The position numbers and the translations under genes were made by a program. Positions 16,079 to 24,976 of a stretch of DNA of 64,000 nucleotides are shown piece by piece. The stretch is taken from contig OZ245021.1 of NCBI GenBank assembly GCA_965223775.1, positions 4,836,001 to 4,900,000 of the forward strand, written 5' to 3'. The number at the start of each line of letters is the position of its first letter. Within the stretch, counting starts at the first letter, position 1. Source of the stretch: JAJDXW01 sp965223775. Its GTDB lineage: Bacteria; Pseudomonadota; Gammaproteobacteria; HK1. The notes under the pieces are model-generated. The model was not told the DNA's origin and ran no database searches. It saw nothing but the letters and a program-made list of their open reading frames with translations.

Positions 16079-17398
16079 ATGGCATCGCGGATGATCAAGG
16101 CACGGAAGCTGCCCGACGACGGGCCGCGCAACGGCTGGTACGAGACGTTGCCCGCGCCACCGCCCGCGCGGCGGGTCGACGGCCGGGTGAAGGCGGACTT
16201 CGCGGTGATCGGCGCCGGGACCTGCGGGTGCGCCGTGGCGCGGCGTCTCGGCGAGCTGCGGCCGGACGAGACCGTGGCCCTGGTCGAGGCGACCCGCGCC
16301 GGCTACGGCACCTCCGGGCGCAACGCGGGCTTCATGCTCGACCATCACAGCCACGGCGGCATGAAGCATTTCGAGGCGGCCCGGAAGAACGATCGGCTGT
16401 TCTCGGCCGGAACCGCCTGGCTCCGTGACTTGGTGCAGAAGCATCAGATCCAGTGCCAGTGGAGCGACTGGGGGCGGATCTACGTCGCCGCCGAGGCCTC
16501 CGCGGAAGGCGAGCTGAAGGGCGTTTCCGACGGTTTCGATGCCCTCGGGGTGCCGTGGCGGGGGCTCGACCGGGACGATCTCGAGGCGGTGACCGGCTCG
16601 CGTTTCTTCCGGCGGGGGGTACGCGCCGACGGCTCCGCCCTGGTCCAGCCCGCGGCCATGATGCGGGGCCTCGCCGCCACCCTTCCCGCGAACGTCACGC
16701 TGTACGAGGAGAGCCCGGTGCACGAGATCGGCACGAAGGGCGGGTTTCGCCTGGCCTGCCCGGACGGCACCATCGAGGCGCGCCAGGTCGTCCTCTGCAA
16801 CCACGTCTTCGCCGAGGAAATGGGGATCCTCAAGCACCGGATCGTGCCGCTCGCGAGCTTCGCGAGCCTCACCGAGCCGCTCTCCGACGCCCGCACGGCC
16901 CTGCTCGGCACGGAAGGGGAGTTCGGCCTGCTGCCCGCCAATGCCAACGGCAGCACCGTGCGGCTCACCCGCGACCGCCGCATCCTCATGCGCAACACCC
17001 TCCACTACGCGCGCGACAAGCGCTTTGCGACGGAGCTGATCGACGAAGTGGCCGACACCCACCGCCGCAGCATCGCCCGGCGCTGGCCCGACCTCGGCGA
17101 TGTCGACTTCGCCGGCACCTGGGGCGGGATCCTCGGCTTCACGCGGAACGAGGGCGCCGTGTTCGGGGCGGTCCGCGAGGGACTCTGGGCGGTGATGACG
17201 TCCGACGCGGCACCGATGACCAAGGGGGCGATCGGCGGGAAGCTCCTCGCGGAGCACATCTGCGGCGAGGACAGCGAGCTGCTGCGGTTGATGCTGTCGC
17301 TTCCCAGGGCCGCCCTGCTGCCGCCCGACCCGATCCTGCGCTTCTTCGTCCGCCGCCGGATCGGGCGCATCGCCGCCGCCGGCCCCGGCGAGCGATGA
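16079..17398 (+). CDS. FAD-dependent oxidoreductase (DAO family)
   Basis: 439 residues. Near the N-terminus is the FAD-binding dinucleotide motif VIGAGTCGCAVARRL (GxGxxG), then the ribose-binding acidic VALVEA and GTSGRNAGFMLDHHS, typical of DAO-type amine oxidases. The C-terminal part has GTWGGILGFTRNEGAVFG and the closing FAD contact. Such enzymes oxidise secondary or tertiary amines (sarcosine, dimethylglycine, gamma-glutamylputrescine and similar). The start may be ATG 16079 or 16091; neither has a strong ribosome site. It lies 105 bp from the intron 5' end and may once have been adjacent to the deacetylase. The substrate is unknown. Confidence 0.8.
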   Translation: MASRMIKARKLPDDGPRNGWYETLPAPPPARRVDGRVKADFAVIGAGTCGCAVARRLGELRPDETVALVEATRAGYGTSGRNAGFMLDHHSHGGMKHFEAARKNDRLFSAGTAWLRDLVQKHQIQCQWSDWGRIYVAAEASAEGELKGVSDGFDALGVPWRGLDRDDLEAVTGSRFFRRGVRADGSALVQPAAMMRGLAATLPANVTLYEESPVHEIGTKGGFRLACPDGTIEARQVVLCNHVFAEEMGILKHRIVPLASFASLTEPLSDARTALLGTEGEFGLLPANANGSTVRLTRDRRILMRNTLHYARDKRFATELIDEVADTHRRSIARRWPDLGDVDFAGTWGGILGFTRNEGAVFGAVREGLWAVMTSDAAPMTKGAIGGKLLAEHICGEDSELLRLMLSLPRAALLPPDPILRFFVRRRIGRIAAAGPGER

Positions 17399-17844
17399 CC
17401 CGGTATCCGTGGCGGCGGAAGAATCGCGAGGCGCCTGGTAGCCGTCCGGGATTGTTTCCGAGCACGGCTGGATGATCGTACGATCGAACGAATCCAACGA
17501 GTTTCGGGGCACTTGGTGCCTCGGACCGAACCTTGAGAGCCTCCCGGAAGTGAACAGGAATGAATCCCGCGCCGGATTCCGGATCGGCGTGGACATCGGC
17601 GGGCGGCACCCACACAGAACTCTGTATCGCTTCCTCGCCACGAGGGTCCTTCCGCTTGCTCGACCACGGCTTCCAGGTGCCCCGCTTCCAGGGGGGTGGA
17701 TCAGCAGTGCGGCAGGTCGTTGATCTGCCGCTTGACGGGAGGGTCCGGATTCGGCGGATTGCTGCCCTCCGTGCCGGCTCCTGGTTGGAGATCCGGAGCC
17801 TTGCGCCTGAACCGCGTTCTCCATGCGTCCAAGCCGCATTCTCG
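17399..17844. other. stretch without a supported gene
   Basis: Between the oxidase stop and the HipA remnant. A short palindrome, GATCGTACGATC, lies at about 17473-17484. No convincing coding frame is seen. Confidence 0.4.
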
Positions 17845-18470
17845 TAGAAGAGTCCGTCATACACGAACGCCCGTTCAACGGCTTCACAGTGACGCTCGCT
17901 CACCCCGGCGCGCCGCATCCGGGCGCGCCATTGTTCGCGCACGGTCCCGGCAATGCGTTCGAAAACCGCCGTGGCCTCTGCCTGGTCGAGGAGAAAACGC
18001 CCGTGACCGCTCAGCAGGTTCGTCCTGTTCGCATGGCGGCCAAAGCGGCCGCAGGCCATCGCGAGGTCGCGCCGCTCAAGGGCCATCACGGGTGAGGGCG
18101 TGAGGTCGAAGGCGGGGCTCAGGCGCCACTGCCGTCCTTTCGCCAGGATCGCGTGATTGCGCGGGTGGTCGTCGAGATTGGAGACTGCCGCGTTGAAGCA
18201 GATCCGGCCGAACAGCTCGTGCAGATCCTCTTCCGGTCGTTCGCTCACGCGGCGGATTTCATCGGCGAGCAGCAGATAGGACCAGTCACCGCGCTCACCA
18301 ACGCTGTCGCCGGCGCGCAGCAGGGTCACGGCGCTGACCATCCGGTGGCGCCGGTAGCCGGAATCCGCCCGATCGCGGTCGAACCGGCGGACGAGCAACA
18401 CATCGCGCCCCGCCACGGTTTCGATCCGGCTGTCGGCGACGTTCAGGCCGCACGCCCGATGTTCGGGGGC
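17845..18470 (-). pseudogene. HipA-like kinase remnant (C-terminal domain only)
   Basis: The frame begins abruptly in the middle of a HipA-type serine/threonine kinase and shows ADSRIETVAGRDVLLVRRFDR, the catalytic-loop motif SNLDDHPRNHAIL, the metal-binding AFDLTPSP and the C-terminal helical bundle to FVYDGLFYEN. The N-terminal half of the kinase and any HipB partner are absent. There is no proper stop at the expected end. HipA proteins are toxin kinases of the hipBA type; this is a dead fragment squeezed between the MFS and DAO genes. Confidence 0.75.
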
Positions 18471-18498
18471 TGTGATCCCGGTCCGTCGCCAGTCCCCG

Positions 18499-19728
18499 CT
18501 AGCGGCGGTGGCGGTGGCGGCAGGGCCGTCGCGGGGCGACGAGGGCGAGCGCGCCGGCAACGGCCAGCGCGGCCGCTCCTGCGTAGGCGAAGGGGTAGCC
18601 CGCGCCCGCCGCGATGGCGATTCCGAACAGGGAAGGCAGCACCATCACGCCGAAAAACATCGCGGCCGAGCCGAGGGCGGTCGCCTCGGTGCGGCGCTCG
18701 CCGCCGATGCGCGCGTACTCGCCGTAGGCGATGCCGGTGAACCCGCTGGCGGTGGCGCCGGCCACCCCACACACCACGAGAACGCCGAGAAACGACCAGT
18801 CCGGCGAGAACTGGCCGGCCGCGACCGCCGCCGCGGCCATGACCACGCCGTGCACGACGAGCAGGGCGCGGGCGCCGGTCCACCGGTCCGCAATCACCCC
18901 CCAGATCGGGCGGCTGACCACCCCGCTCACCTGGAACGCGGCGAGCGCCTGCCCGGCACGGACGAGATCCGCGACGCCCCCCGAGGTGAGATGAACGACC
19001 AGGAATGCAATGAAGCAGAGCTGGATGCCGGCGTAGAGGAACATCGCGAACGTGAGGTTGCGCACCGCCCGATCGGTCCGCAGCAGCCGGAGCGGCACGA
19101 GTGCGCCGCGCAGCCGGAGCCGGGCCGACGGTGCCCGGTCCGCGTCCCAGCGCGCGCGCGGCGCCTGCATGACGAGGAGGAGGACGAGGGCCGGGACCAC
19201 CTGGACGAGGAGCGCGGTCTGCCAGCCGAAGGCAACCACCATGGGCGGCACGAGGAGACCGGCCAGGGTGCCGCCGAGCGGCACCCCGATCTGGCGGATG
19301 GAGAGGATGAGGTTGAGCTGCCCGGGCGGGGTACGAGGCACGATGAGATGCGTCGCCACGGGCGCTGTCGCCCCGTAACCGAGGCCGAGAATGACGGCGC
19401 TCGCGGCCACGAGGGCAAGGCTGCCGCTTGCCGCTGCGCCAAGCATGCCGGCCGTGACCAGCATCACGAACTGGCCCGTGCGCGCCGCGCCGAAGCGCCG
19501 GATGGTCGACGGCGAGAGGAGCGCCGACACCATTCCGACCCCGTAGACGAAGGAGATGAACACGCCCACCAGGGCCGGCTCGACCCCGAGGCCGCGCCCG
19601 ACTTCCGGGGCCGCCGCCGGCATCGAATAGGCGGCCATGGTGGCGAGGGTCTGCAGGGCGAGGGTCGCGACCAGCGGGACCCAGGGACCGGAACGGGGAG
19701 CCCCGGCTGCGCCGGCGGGTGTGCTCAT
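18499..19728 (-). CDS. MFS transporter
   Basis: 409 residues from ATG 19728, with twelve hydrophobic segments. The first follows a short N-terminus (PWVPLVATLALQTLATMA); a loop with SPSTIRRFGAAR after TM2 and an RPIWGVIADRWTGAR loop in the second half are MFS loop motifs. Probable cytoplasmic-membrane carrier. It is the last gene of the minus-strand set that includes the hydrolase, the SCP2-like protein and the TRAP transporter, 263 bp after the hydrolase. The substrate cannot be predicted. Confidence 0.8.
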   Translation of the reverse strand: MSTPAGAAGAPRSGPWVPLVATLALQTLATMAAYSMPAAAPEVGRGLGVEPALVGVFISFVYGVGMVSALLSPSTIRRFGAARTGQFVMLVTAGMLGAAASGSLALVAASAVILGLGYGATAPVATHLIVPRTPPGQLNLILSIRQIGVPLGGTLAGLLVPPMVVAFGWQTALLVQVVPALVLLLVMQAPRARWDADRAPSARLRLRGALVPLRLLRTDRAVRNLTFAMFLYAGIQLCFIAFLVVHLTSGGVADLVRAGQALAAFQVSGVVSRPIWGVIADRWTGARALLVVHGVVMAAAAVAAGQFSPDWSFLGVLVVCGVAGATASGFTGIAYGEYARIGGERRTEATALGSAAMFFGVMVLPSLFGIAIAAGAGYPFAYAGAAALAVAGALALVAPRRPCRHRHRR

Positions 19729-19991
19729 CCGATTCCCCGTTCCGGAAGGCGCCGCAAGCCGCGCATCGTCACGAGGGCCGGCCATCCGCGCAACGAGCTC
19801 CCATGCCTCGCTGGGTGTCGGTCTGGCCGAACCAGGCAACCGCAACCAGAGAGCGGCGACGGGATGCGGCACCCGCCACCTGCGCCGCGAGTCCAGCGGC
19901 TTGGGGCATCATCGCACCCGCCACGACCGTGAAGCCGGCCCCCCGGCGCGGACGAGGGGCGCCATCGGGCGGCATCACACCTCGCCGGGGG

Positions 19992-20873
19992 TCAGCCTTG
20001 GCCGGGGCCACCGCGACCGGCGATCTCGTCCAGCACGGGCAGGATGTAGCGGCGGAACTGCTCCGGGTGCTCGCTCATCGGGAAGTGTCCGAGGCCCTCC
20101 ATGACCGTCACTTCCGCGCCCTCGATCGCGTCCGCGGTACGCCGGCTGTCCTGCGGCGTGCAGGAGAAGTCGTACTCCCCGGTGAGAAGGTACAGCGGGC
20201 ACTTCCGGACATCGATCCGGTGGGTCTTCTCGCGGAGGTCCCCGTCGACCCGGTAGAACCAGAGATCGCCGCGGAACACCCCTGGCCCGCCCTGCATGTA
20301 CTGCCACAGCGTTTCCCACCGGTATTCGTCGGGACTCTGCGGAGCGACGAGTCCCGAGACGATCGCGGCGCAGGAATCTCCGCCGTGGATGTCCGGCTGG
20401 TGCAGCCAGTCGAGGTCGTACCAGCCGCGCGGCTGAAAGTCGGCCGCCTCCAGACCGACGATGGCGCGGAAGCGGTCCGGGTGGTGGATGGCGAGATACA
20501 GGGCCATGCGCCCGCCGATCGAGCAGCCCATCACCACCGGGCGATCGAGAGCCAGCCCGTCGCAGAACGCGATGACCATCTCGGCGTAGACCTCGGATGT
20601 GAGCAGGTACTCCTCGTCGCGCCAGCCGGCCGGGGGGAAGGACTTTCCGTGCCGGGGCATGTCGAACGCCATGACGCGGAACCGATCCGTGATGGCCCCG
20701 TCCGTCATGAGGTGGCGGTACTGGCGTCCGTCCGCCCCCGCGGTGTGCAGGCAAACGAGCGGAATCCCGCCTCCCGCCTCCTCGAAGTACACGCGGTGGG
20801 GACGACCGCCGATCTCGAGGTGCACGTAGCGGCCGGTGATCGGTTCGATGTGGGCGGCGGCGGGCGCGGACAT
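19992..20873 (-). CDS. alpha/beta-fold hydrolase
   Basis: 293 residues. It shows the oxyanion region PLVCLHTAGADGRQYRHLM, the nucleophile elbow GCSIGG, the acid in LLTGEYDFSCT and the catalytic histidine in GLGHFPMSEHPEQF. No signal peptide is present. It begins 3 bp after the stop of the SCP2-like gene, so the two are co-translated. Together with the TRAP transporter upstream it suggests that an imported ester or amide is hydrolysed in the cytoplasm; this is inference. Confidence 0.85.
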   Translation of the reverse strand: MSAPAAAHIEPITGRYVHLEIGGRPHRVYFEEAGGGIPLVCLHTAGADGRQYRHLMTDGAITDRFRVMAFDMPRHGKSFPPAGWRDEEYLLTSEVYAEMVIAFCDGLALDRPVVMGCSIGGRMALYLAIHHPDRFRAIVGLEAADFQPRGWYDLDWLHQPDIHGGDSCAAIVSGLVAPQSPDEYRWETLWQYMQGGPGVFRGDLWFYRVDGDLREKTHRIDVRKCPLYLLTGEYDFSCTPQDSRRTADAIEGAEVTVMEGLGHFPMSEHPEQFRRYILPVLDEIAGRGGPGQG

Positions 20874-20876
20874 GGC

Positions 20877-21281
20877 TCAGGCCTCCTCGTACAGGGCGCG
20901 CGGCGCGGCCAGGATGTCCTTGAGATTCTGCAGGTGGCGCATGAGCACCCGCATGTCCCCCTCGATGGCCATCCGCTCGTCCTTGACCAGGGCGAAGATG
21001 TCGTGCTCGCCGGGGGACGGGACGGGACGCCAGTGGGCGAGCCAGGTTTCGGGCTCCGCGGCAAAGGCGAGGACCGCCGAACGGAGAATCTGCGACCCGC
21101 GGGCGATCGTCTCGATCCGGCCTGCCCGGACCGATACGTAGAATCGATCACCCCCGCTCGCGAGCGCGAAGTCGAGGTTCATCGCCCGGCCGCGGAACGC
21201 GAACCCCCCGTCACCGTTGACGAGATCGGGCAGGCGCTCGATCGCCTGGCGCACTTCACGTCCCGCTGCCGAATCGTCCAT
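20877..21281 (-). CDS. small SCP2-like/hypothetical protein
   Basis: 134 residues from ATG 21281 (leader GAGAGGAAACGAAGCG). The order of elements (amphipathic first helix, AMNLDFALASGGDRFYVSVRAG, then a charged C-terminal helix) resembles sterol-carrier-protein-2-like lipid-binding folds, but the match is weak. It lies between the TRAP large permease and the hydrolase, tightly linked to the latter. It may bind a hydrophobic ligand for the hydrolase; the function is otherwise unknown. Confidence 0.55.
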   Translation of the reverse strand: MDDSAAGREVRQAIERLPDLVNGDGGFAFRGRAMNLDFALASGGDRFYVSVRAGRIETIARGSQILRSAVLAFAAEPETWLAHWRPVPSPGEHDIFALVKDERMAIEGDMRVLMRHLQNLKDILAAPRALYEEA

Positions 21282-21396
21282 CGCTTCGTTTCCTCTCCCG
21301 CTCGCCCGGTCGTCGTTCGGGCCGGCGTTCGCCACCACAAGGCGCCCCGCAACCCTGACCTCTCCCCGGAACCGGCCCGCGCCGTTCAGGCGCCGT

Positions 21397-22701
21397 TCAG
21401 GGGTTGAGCCGGATGGTGTTCGGAAGGAAGGTCACCACCTCGGGGACGAAGGTGATGAGCAGCGCGAGCCCCACCATGATCAGAAAGAACGGCAGGGTCG
21501 CGAGGGCGATGCGGCCGATCCGCTCCCCGGTCATCCCCTGGATCACGAACAGGTTGAAGCCGACCGGCGGGGTGATCTGGGCCATCTCCACCACCACCAC
21601 CAGGAACACCCCGAACCAGATCTTGTCGAACCCCGCCGCCTGCACGAGCGGCAGGGTGATCGGCAGGGTCATGACGATGGTCGACATGCCTTCCAGCACG
21701 CAGCCCAGAATGGCGTAGAACACGAGCAGCATCACGATGAGGGCGATGGGCGAGAGCTCCAGGGCGACGATCTCGCTCGCGATCATGCGCGGCACGCCGA
21801 GGAACCCCATCGCGATCGAGAGAAAGTACGCGCCGGCCACGATGAGCCCGATCATGCTGACCGTGCGCACCGCGCCGAGGCTCGCCTTGCGGATCGTCTC
21901 CCGGTTGAGGGTCCCTTGGGCGGCGCTCACGACGAGCGCTCCCAGCACCCCGACCGCCGACGCCTCCGACGGACTTGCGAACCCGCCGTACATCGATCCG
22001 AGCACCGCGAATATGAGGAACACCACCGGCCCGAGGTGCCGGAGACCGAGCACCTTGTCGGCGAAGCTCATGCTCTCGCTCTCGTCCGGCGCGACCGAGG
22101 GATTCCAGGTCGCACGGAGCCCGAGCCAGGTCATGTAGAAGAAGGCGAGCAGCAGACCCGGAATCACCCCCGCGATGAAGAGCTTCAGGATCGACGTCTC
22201 CGAGAGCACGCCGTAGATGATGAGGATGATGCTGGGCGGAATGAGAAACCCGAGCGTGCCCGCGCCGGCGAGCGAGCCCATCGCCAGATCGCGGTCGTAG
22301 CCGCGCCGCAGCAGCTCGGTGAGGGTGATGCGGCCCACCGTCGCGGTGGTCGCGGCGGAGGAGCCGGAGATCGCCGCGAACATCGTGCAGCCGAGCACGT
22401 TCACGTGCAGCAGACGGCCCGGCAGGCGGGTCGTCCACGGCGCGAGCCCGGCGAAGAGCGAGGCCGAGAGGCGGGAATGGAACAGGATCTCCGCCATCAG
22501 GATGAAGAGGGGCAGCGCGATGAGCTCCGGGGTGGTGGTCACGTTCCACGTGAGCTGCGCGAGAAGCTTCTCGATCGGCATGCTGCGGAAGACGGCGAGG
22601 CCGACGAGGCCGGGGGCGAAGAGCGCGAGCCCGACCCAGACGCCGAGCCCGAGCCCGACCGCGAGCACCGCCAGTACGACCCCGGCCGCGAGAACCGTCA
22701 T
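21397..22701 (-). CDS. dctM: TRAP transporter large permease (DctM-type)
   Basis: 434 residues from ATG 22701. Strongly hydrophobic with the family motifs PLFILMAEILF, FAAISGSSAATTATVG, GAGTLGFLIPPSIILIIYGVL and, late, VVEMAQITPPVGFNLFVIQG. It is the channel subunit of a sodium-coupled tripartite ATP-independent periplasmic transporter. It starts 4 bp after the small permease gene. TRAP systems import organic acids and related solutes. Confidence 0.93.
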   Translation of the reverse strand: MTVLAAGVVLAVLAVGLGLGVWVGLALFAPGLVGLAVFRSMPIEKLLAQLTWNVTTTPELIALPLFILMAEILFHSRLSASLFAGLAPWTTRLPGRLLHVNVLGCTMFAAISGSSAATTATVGRITLTELLRRGYDRDLAMGSLAGAGTLGFLIPPSIILIIYGVLSETSILKLFIAGVIPGLLLAFFYMTWLGLRATWNPSVAPDESESMSFADKVLGLRHLGPVVFLIFAVLGSMYGGFASPSEASAVGVLGALVVSAAQGTLNRETIRKASLGAVRTVSMIGLIVAGAYFLSIAMGFLGVPRMIASEIVALELSPIALIVMLLVFYAILGCVLEGMSTIVMTLPITLPLVQAAGFDKIWFGVFLVVVVEMAQITPPVGFNLFVIQGMTGERIGRIALATLPFFLIMVGLALLITFVPEVVTFLPNTIRLNP

Positions 22702-22705
22702 CGTT

Positions 22706-23272
22706 TCACCCCACCCCGAAGTCCCGCCGCGCCTCTTCGTCCTCGGGCGGCTCGCCCGCGAGCAGCCGGATCGTCCGCGCCACGAGCTGAAGGGCGAGCA
22801 GCACCGCCCCGAATGCCATCGCCCCCTGGGGATAGACGAGGGGGGTCTCGTCGATGGTGGCCGATGTGCTGCCGGTCGCCCACGATCTCCAGGCAAACGC
22901 GGCGAGCGACCATGCGAGCCAGCCGGCGATGACGGCACCGGCCACGGTGGCGAGGAGATCGAGCCAGTGGGCGGTGCGGGGCGGAACGTTCTGCGAAAGC
23001 AGCATCACCCGCACGTGCCCGCCGGTCCGCAACGTGAACGCGGCGGCGAGGAAGATCGAGACGGCAAGGAAGTACGCGCTGTACTCCCACGCGAACGAGA
23101 GACTGATGTTGAGGACGGTGCGGCAGAAGATCTCGGTGAGGATGAGCGCCGCGATCCCGACCACCAGCACCGCCGCGAGGTAGCCACAGACGCGCGACAG
23201 CGCGTCGAGCCCGCCGAGAACCCGCCCAAGGGCGGACGACGCGCCGATCCCGGTGACCCGCTCGCCGCTCAC
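22706..23272 (-). CDS. dctQ: TRAP transporter small permease (DctQ-type)
   Basis: 188 residues with four transmembrane helices (CGYLAAVLVVGIAALILTEI; YSAYFLAVSIFLAAAFTLR; LLATVAGAVIAGWLAWSLA; and a C-terminal segment) and the GGHVRVMLL motif of DctQ. The start is GTG 23272. It lies between the binding protein and the large permease in the usual P-Q-M order. Confidence 0.88.
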   Translation of the reverse strand: MSGERVTGIGASSALGRVLGGLDALSRVCGYLAAVLVVGIAALILTEIFCRTVLNISLSFAWEYSAYFLAVSIFLAAAFTLRTGGHVRVMLLSQNVPPRTAHWLDLLATVAGAVIAGWLAWSLAAFAWRSWATGSTSATIDETPLVYPQGAMAFGAVLLALQLVARTIRLLAGEPPEDEEARRDFGVG

Positions 23273-23490
23273 CCGGTCAGCCCGGAACGCTCACGGATCG
23301 CGGGGGCGGCAGGCAGCCGGCAGCCGGCGCGGCGCCGAAGCGCCTTGGGGGAGCACGGCCCGTCACCGCGGCTGACGAAGTGGAGGACGAAGCCAGGATC
23401 GGCGCCGGCCAGCCGGGAAGCGGGCGAGAGTTCCGGAACGGTCTCCGGCTCCGGCGGCGATCCACCGCCGGAAGCCGGAAACGCCGCCGG

Positions 23491-24495
23491 CTAGCGGCCG
23501 ATTTCCTGGAAGAAGCCGTCGATGATGGCCGGGCCTTCGTCCCCGAGCTCGGCCAGCGCCTCGGCCAGCATCGGCCCGGTCGCGGCCTGCATGTCCGCGA
23601 GCATCTCGACCGACACCTCGGCCATCACCACCCCGCGGTCGTTCAGGATCTTCGACTTGGCGTCATCCTCGGCCTTGCTGACCTGCCAGAACACCGGCTC
23701 CAGCATCCGGGCCACCGCCTCGATCGCGGCCCGCTGGCCGTCGGTGAGGGCGTTCCAGGCGTCGAGGTTCACGGAGACCATGTTCGACGACCAGACGTGG
23801 CTCGTCGCGTACATGTACTTGAGGAACTCCCAGAACTTGCCGTCCACCCCGGAGCTTGCCGAGGTCGTGACCGCATCGATCGTGCCGGCCGCGAGCGACG
23901 GCACCACCTCGCCCCAGGGCAACTGCACCGAGGTCATCCCGACACGGTTGAACATCTCCGTCGTCGTGCTGTTGTAGGTGCGGATCTTGATCCCGGCGAG
24001 GTCCGCGACGCCCTTGGCGTCCACCTTGGTGTACACGTACTGGCGCGGCCACGGCACCATGTAGAGGAGCTTCTGGTTGTACTCCGCGGCCACGTTCTCG
24101 ACGGCAGGGCGGAAGTGCTTGTGGAAGATCGCGAGCTGGTCGAGGTCCTCGATGAGGTAGGGCTGGGCCTCGAGCCCGAGGATCTTCCGCTCCCCGACCT
24201 GCTGGTTGAGGAGCACATCGCCGATGGGCACGAGGCCGTCGCGAACCGCGTTCAGCATCTCCGGCCCCTTGAACCCGAGCGACCCGCCGGCGTGGACGTT
24301 GATGACCACCTCGCCGCCGGTGACCTGGCTGACCACCTTGGCGAAGGTCTTCACGTTCTCGACGTGGAAGTTGCCGTCCGGCCAGGCGAGGGGGAGGTCC
24401 CACTCGGTCGCCGCCCGGGCGGGGGTCGCCAGGGAGGCGGAAAGCAGCGCCGCGGAGGCGACGGCAGCGGCGGAGATCTTGGCGGCATGCAGCAT
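23491..24495 (-). CDS. dctP: TRAP transporter periplasmic solute-binding protein (DctP-type)
   Basis: 334 residues from ATG 24495. It starts with a signal peptide (MLHAAKISAAAVASAALLSA, cleaved near PARAAT). Family features follow: FAKVVSQVTGGEVVINVHAGGSL, then LAGIKIRTYNSTTTEMFNRVG with the conserved ligand-carboxylate Arg in KIRT, and AGTIDAVTTSASSG. It captures the substrate in the periplasm and delivers it to DctQM. The ligand is probably an organic acid. Confidence 0.92.
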   Translation of the reverse strand: MLHAAKISAAAVASAALLSASLATPARAATEWDLPLAWPDGNFHVENVKTFAKVVSQVTGGEVVINVHAGGSLGFKGPEMLNAVRDGLVPIGDVLLNQQVGERKILGLEAQPYLIEDLDQLAIFHKHFRPAVENVAAEYNQKLLYMVPWPRQYVYTKVDAKGVADLAGIKIRTYNSTTTEMFNRVGMTSVQLPWGEVVPSLAAGTIDAVTTSASSGVDGKFWEFLKYMYATSHVWSSNMVSVNLDAWNALTDGQRAAIEAVARMLEPVFWQVSKAEDDAKSKILNDRGVVMAEVSVEMLADMQAATGPMLAEALAELGDEGPAIIDGFFQEIGR

Positions 24496-24578
24496 GTTTC
24501 GATACCTCTTCGTGAGTTCCGATTCGATGGTCATGCGGGGGGCGTGGGACTCGGCGTGCGCGGCGCGCCCCCCTGTCG

Positions 24579-24827
24579 TCAGTCTGCCGGGACAGCGGCC
24601 GGTTCGACCTGCGCCCGCCCCGTCAAACCGAGACCTTCCAGGAGCCCGGTCAGGCGAGCCAGCGCCGATTCGAGGGTGCGCATACGCGCGTCGAGGCCGT
24701 CCATGCGCGTGTCGAGACTATCTATCCGCGTGTCCAGATCGCGACGAAGGCCGCGGATCATGGTGATGACGATCGAGGCCAATGCGACCCCAACCGCAAG
24801 CACGGAAACGATGATCGAGATCGTGCC
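24579..24827 (-). CDS. small membrane-anchored coiled-coil protein
   Basis: About 82 residues: one transmembrane helix (TISIIVSVLAVGVALASIVI) followed by a heptad-type helix in which LDTRIDSLDTRMDGLDARM repeats every seven residues. Small proteins of this kind are common in bacterial genomes and of unknown function. No in-frame ATG is found near the helix, so the start is uncertain and the gene may use a non-standard start or extend upstream. Confidence 0.45.
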   Translation of the reverse strand, partial: GTISIIVSVLAVGVALASIVITMIRGLRRDLDTRIDSLDTRMDGLDARMRTLESALARLTGLLEGLGLTGRAQVEPAAVPAD

Positions 24828-24976
24828 GTCATGTCCGCTTCCTGGCGCTGGCGCCCCGCTGCGAGCGGCCGGTTCTCGTGCATCCCGCCGGCCGCCGAAT
24901 TCCGGTCTGAATCTATCAGAGCCCCCGCCACTCTGCCAGCCGCCGCCGCGACGCCATGCAGAGCCCCTTTGCCGGG

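Noticed and set aside
15905..17887. A 660-codon minus-strand frame and similar long frames opposite the DAO gene
   Set aside because: Antisense to a gene with intact FAD motifs; no domain recognised.
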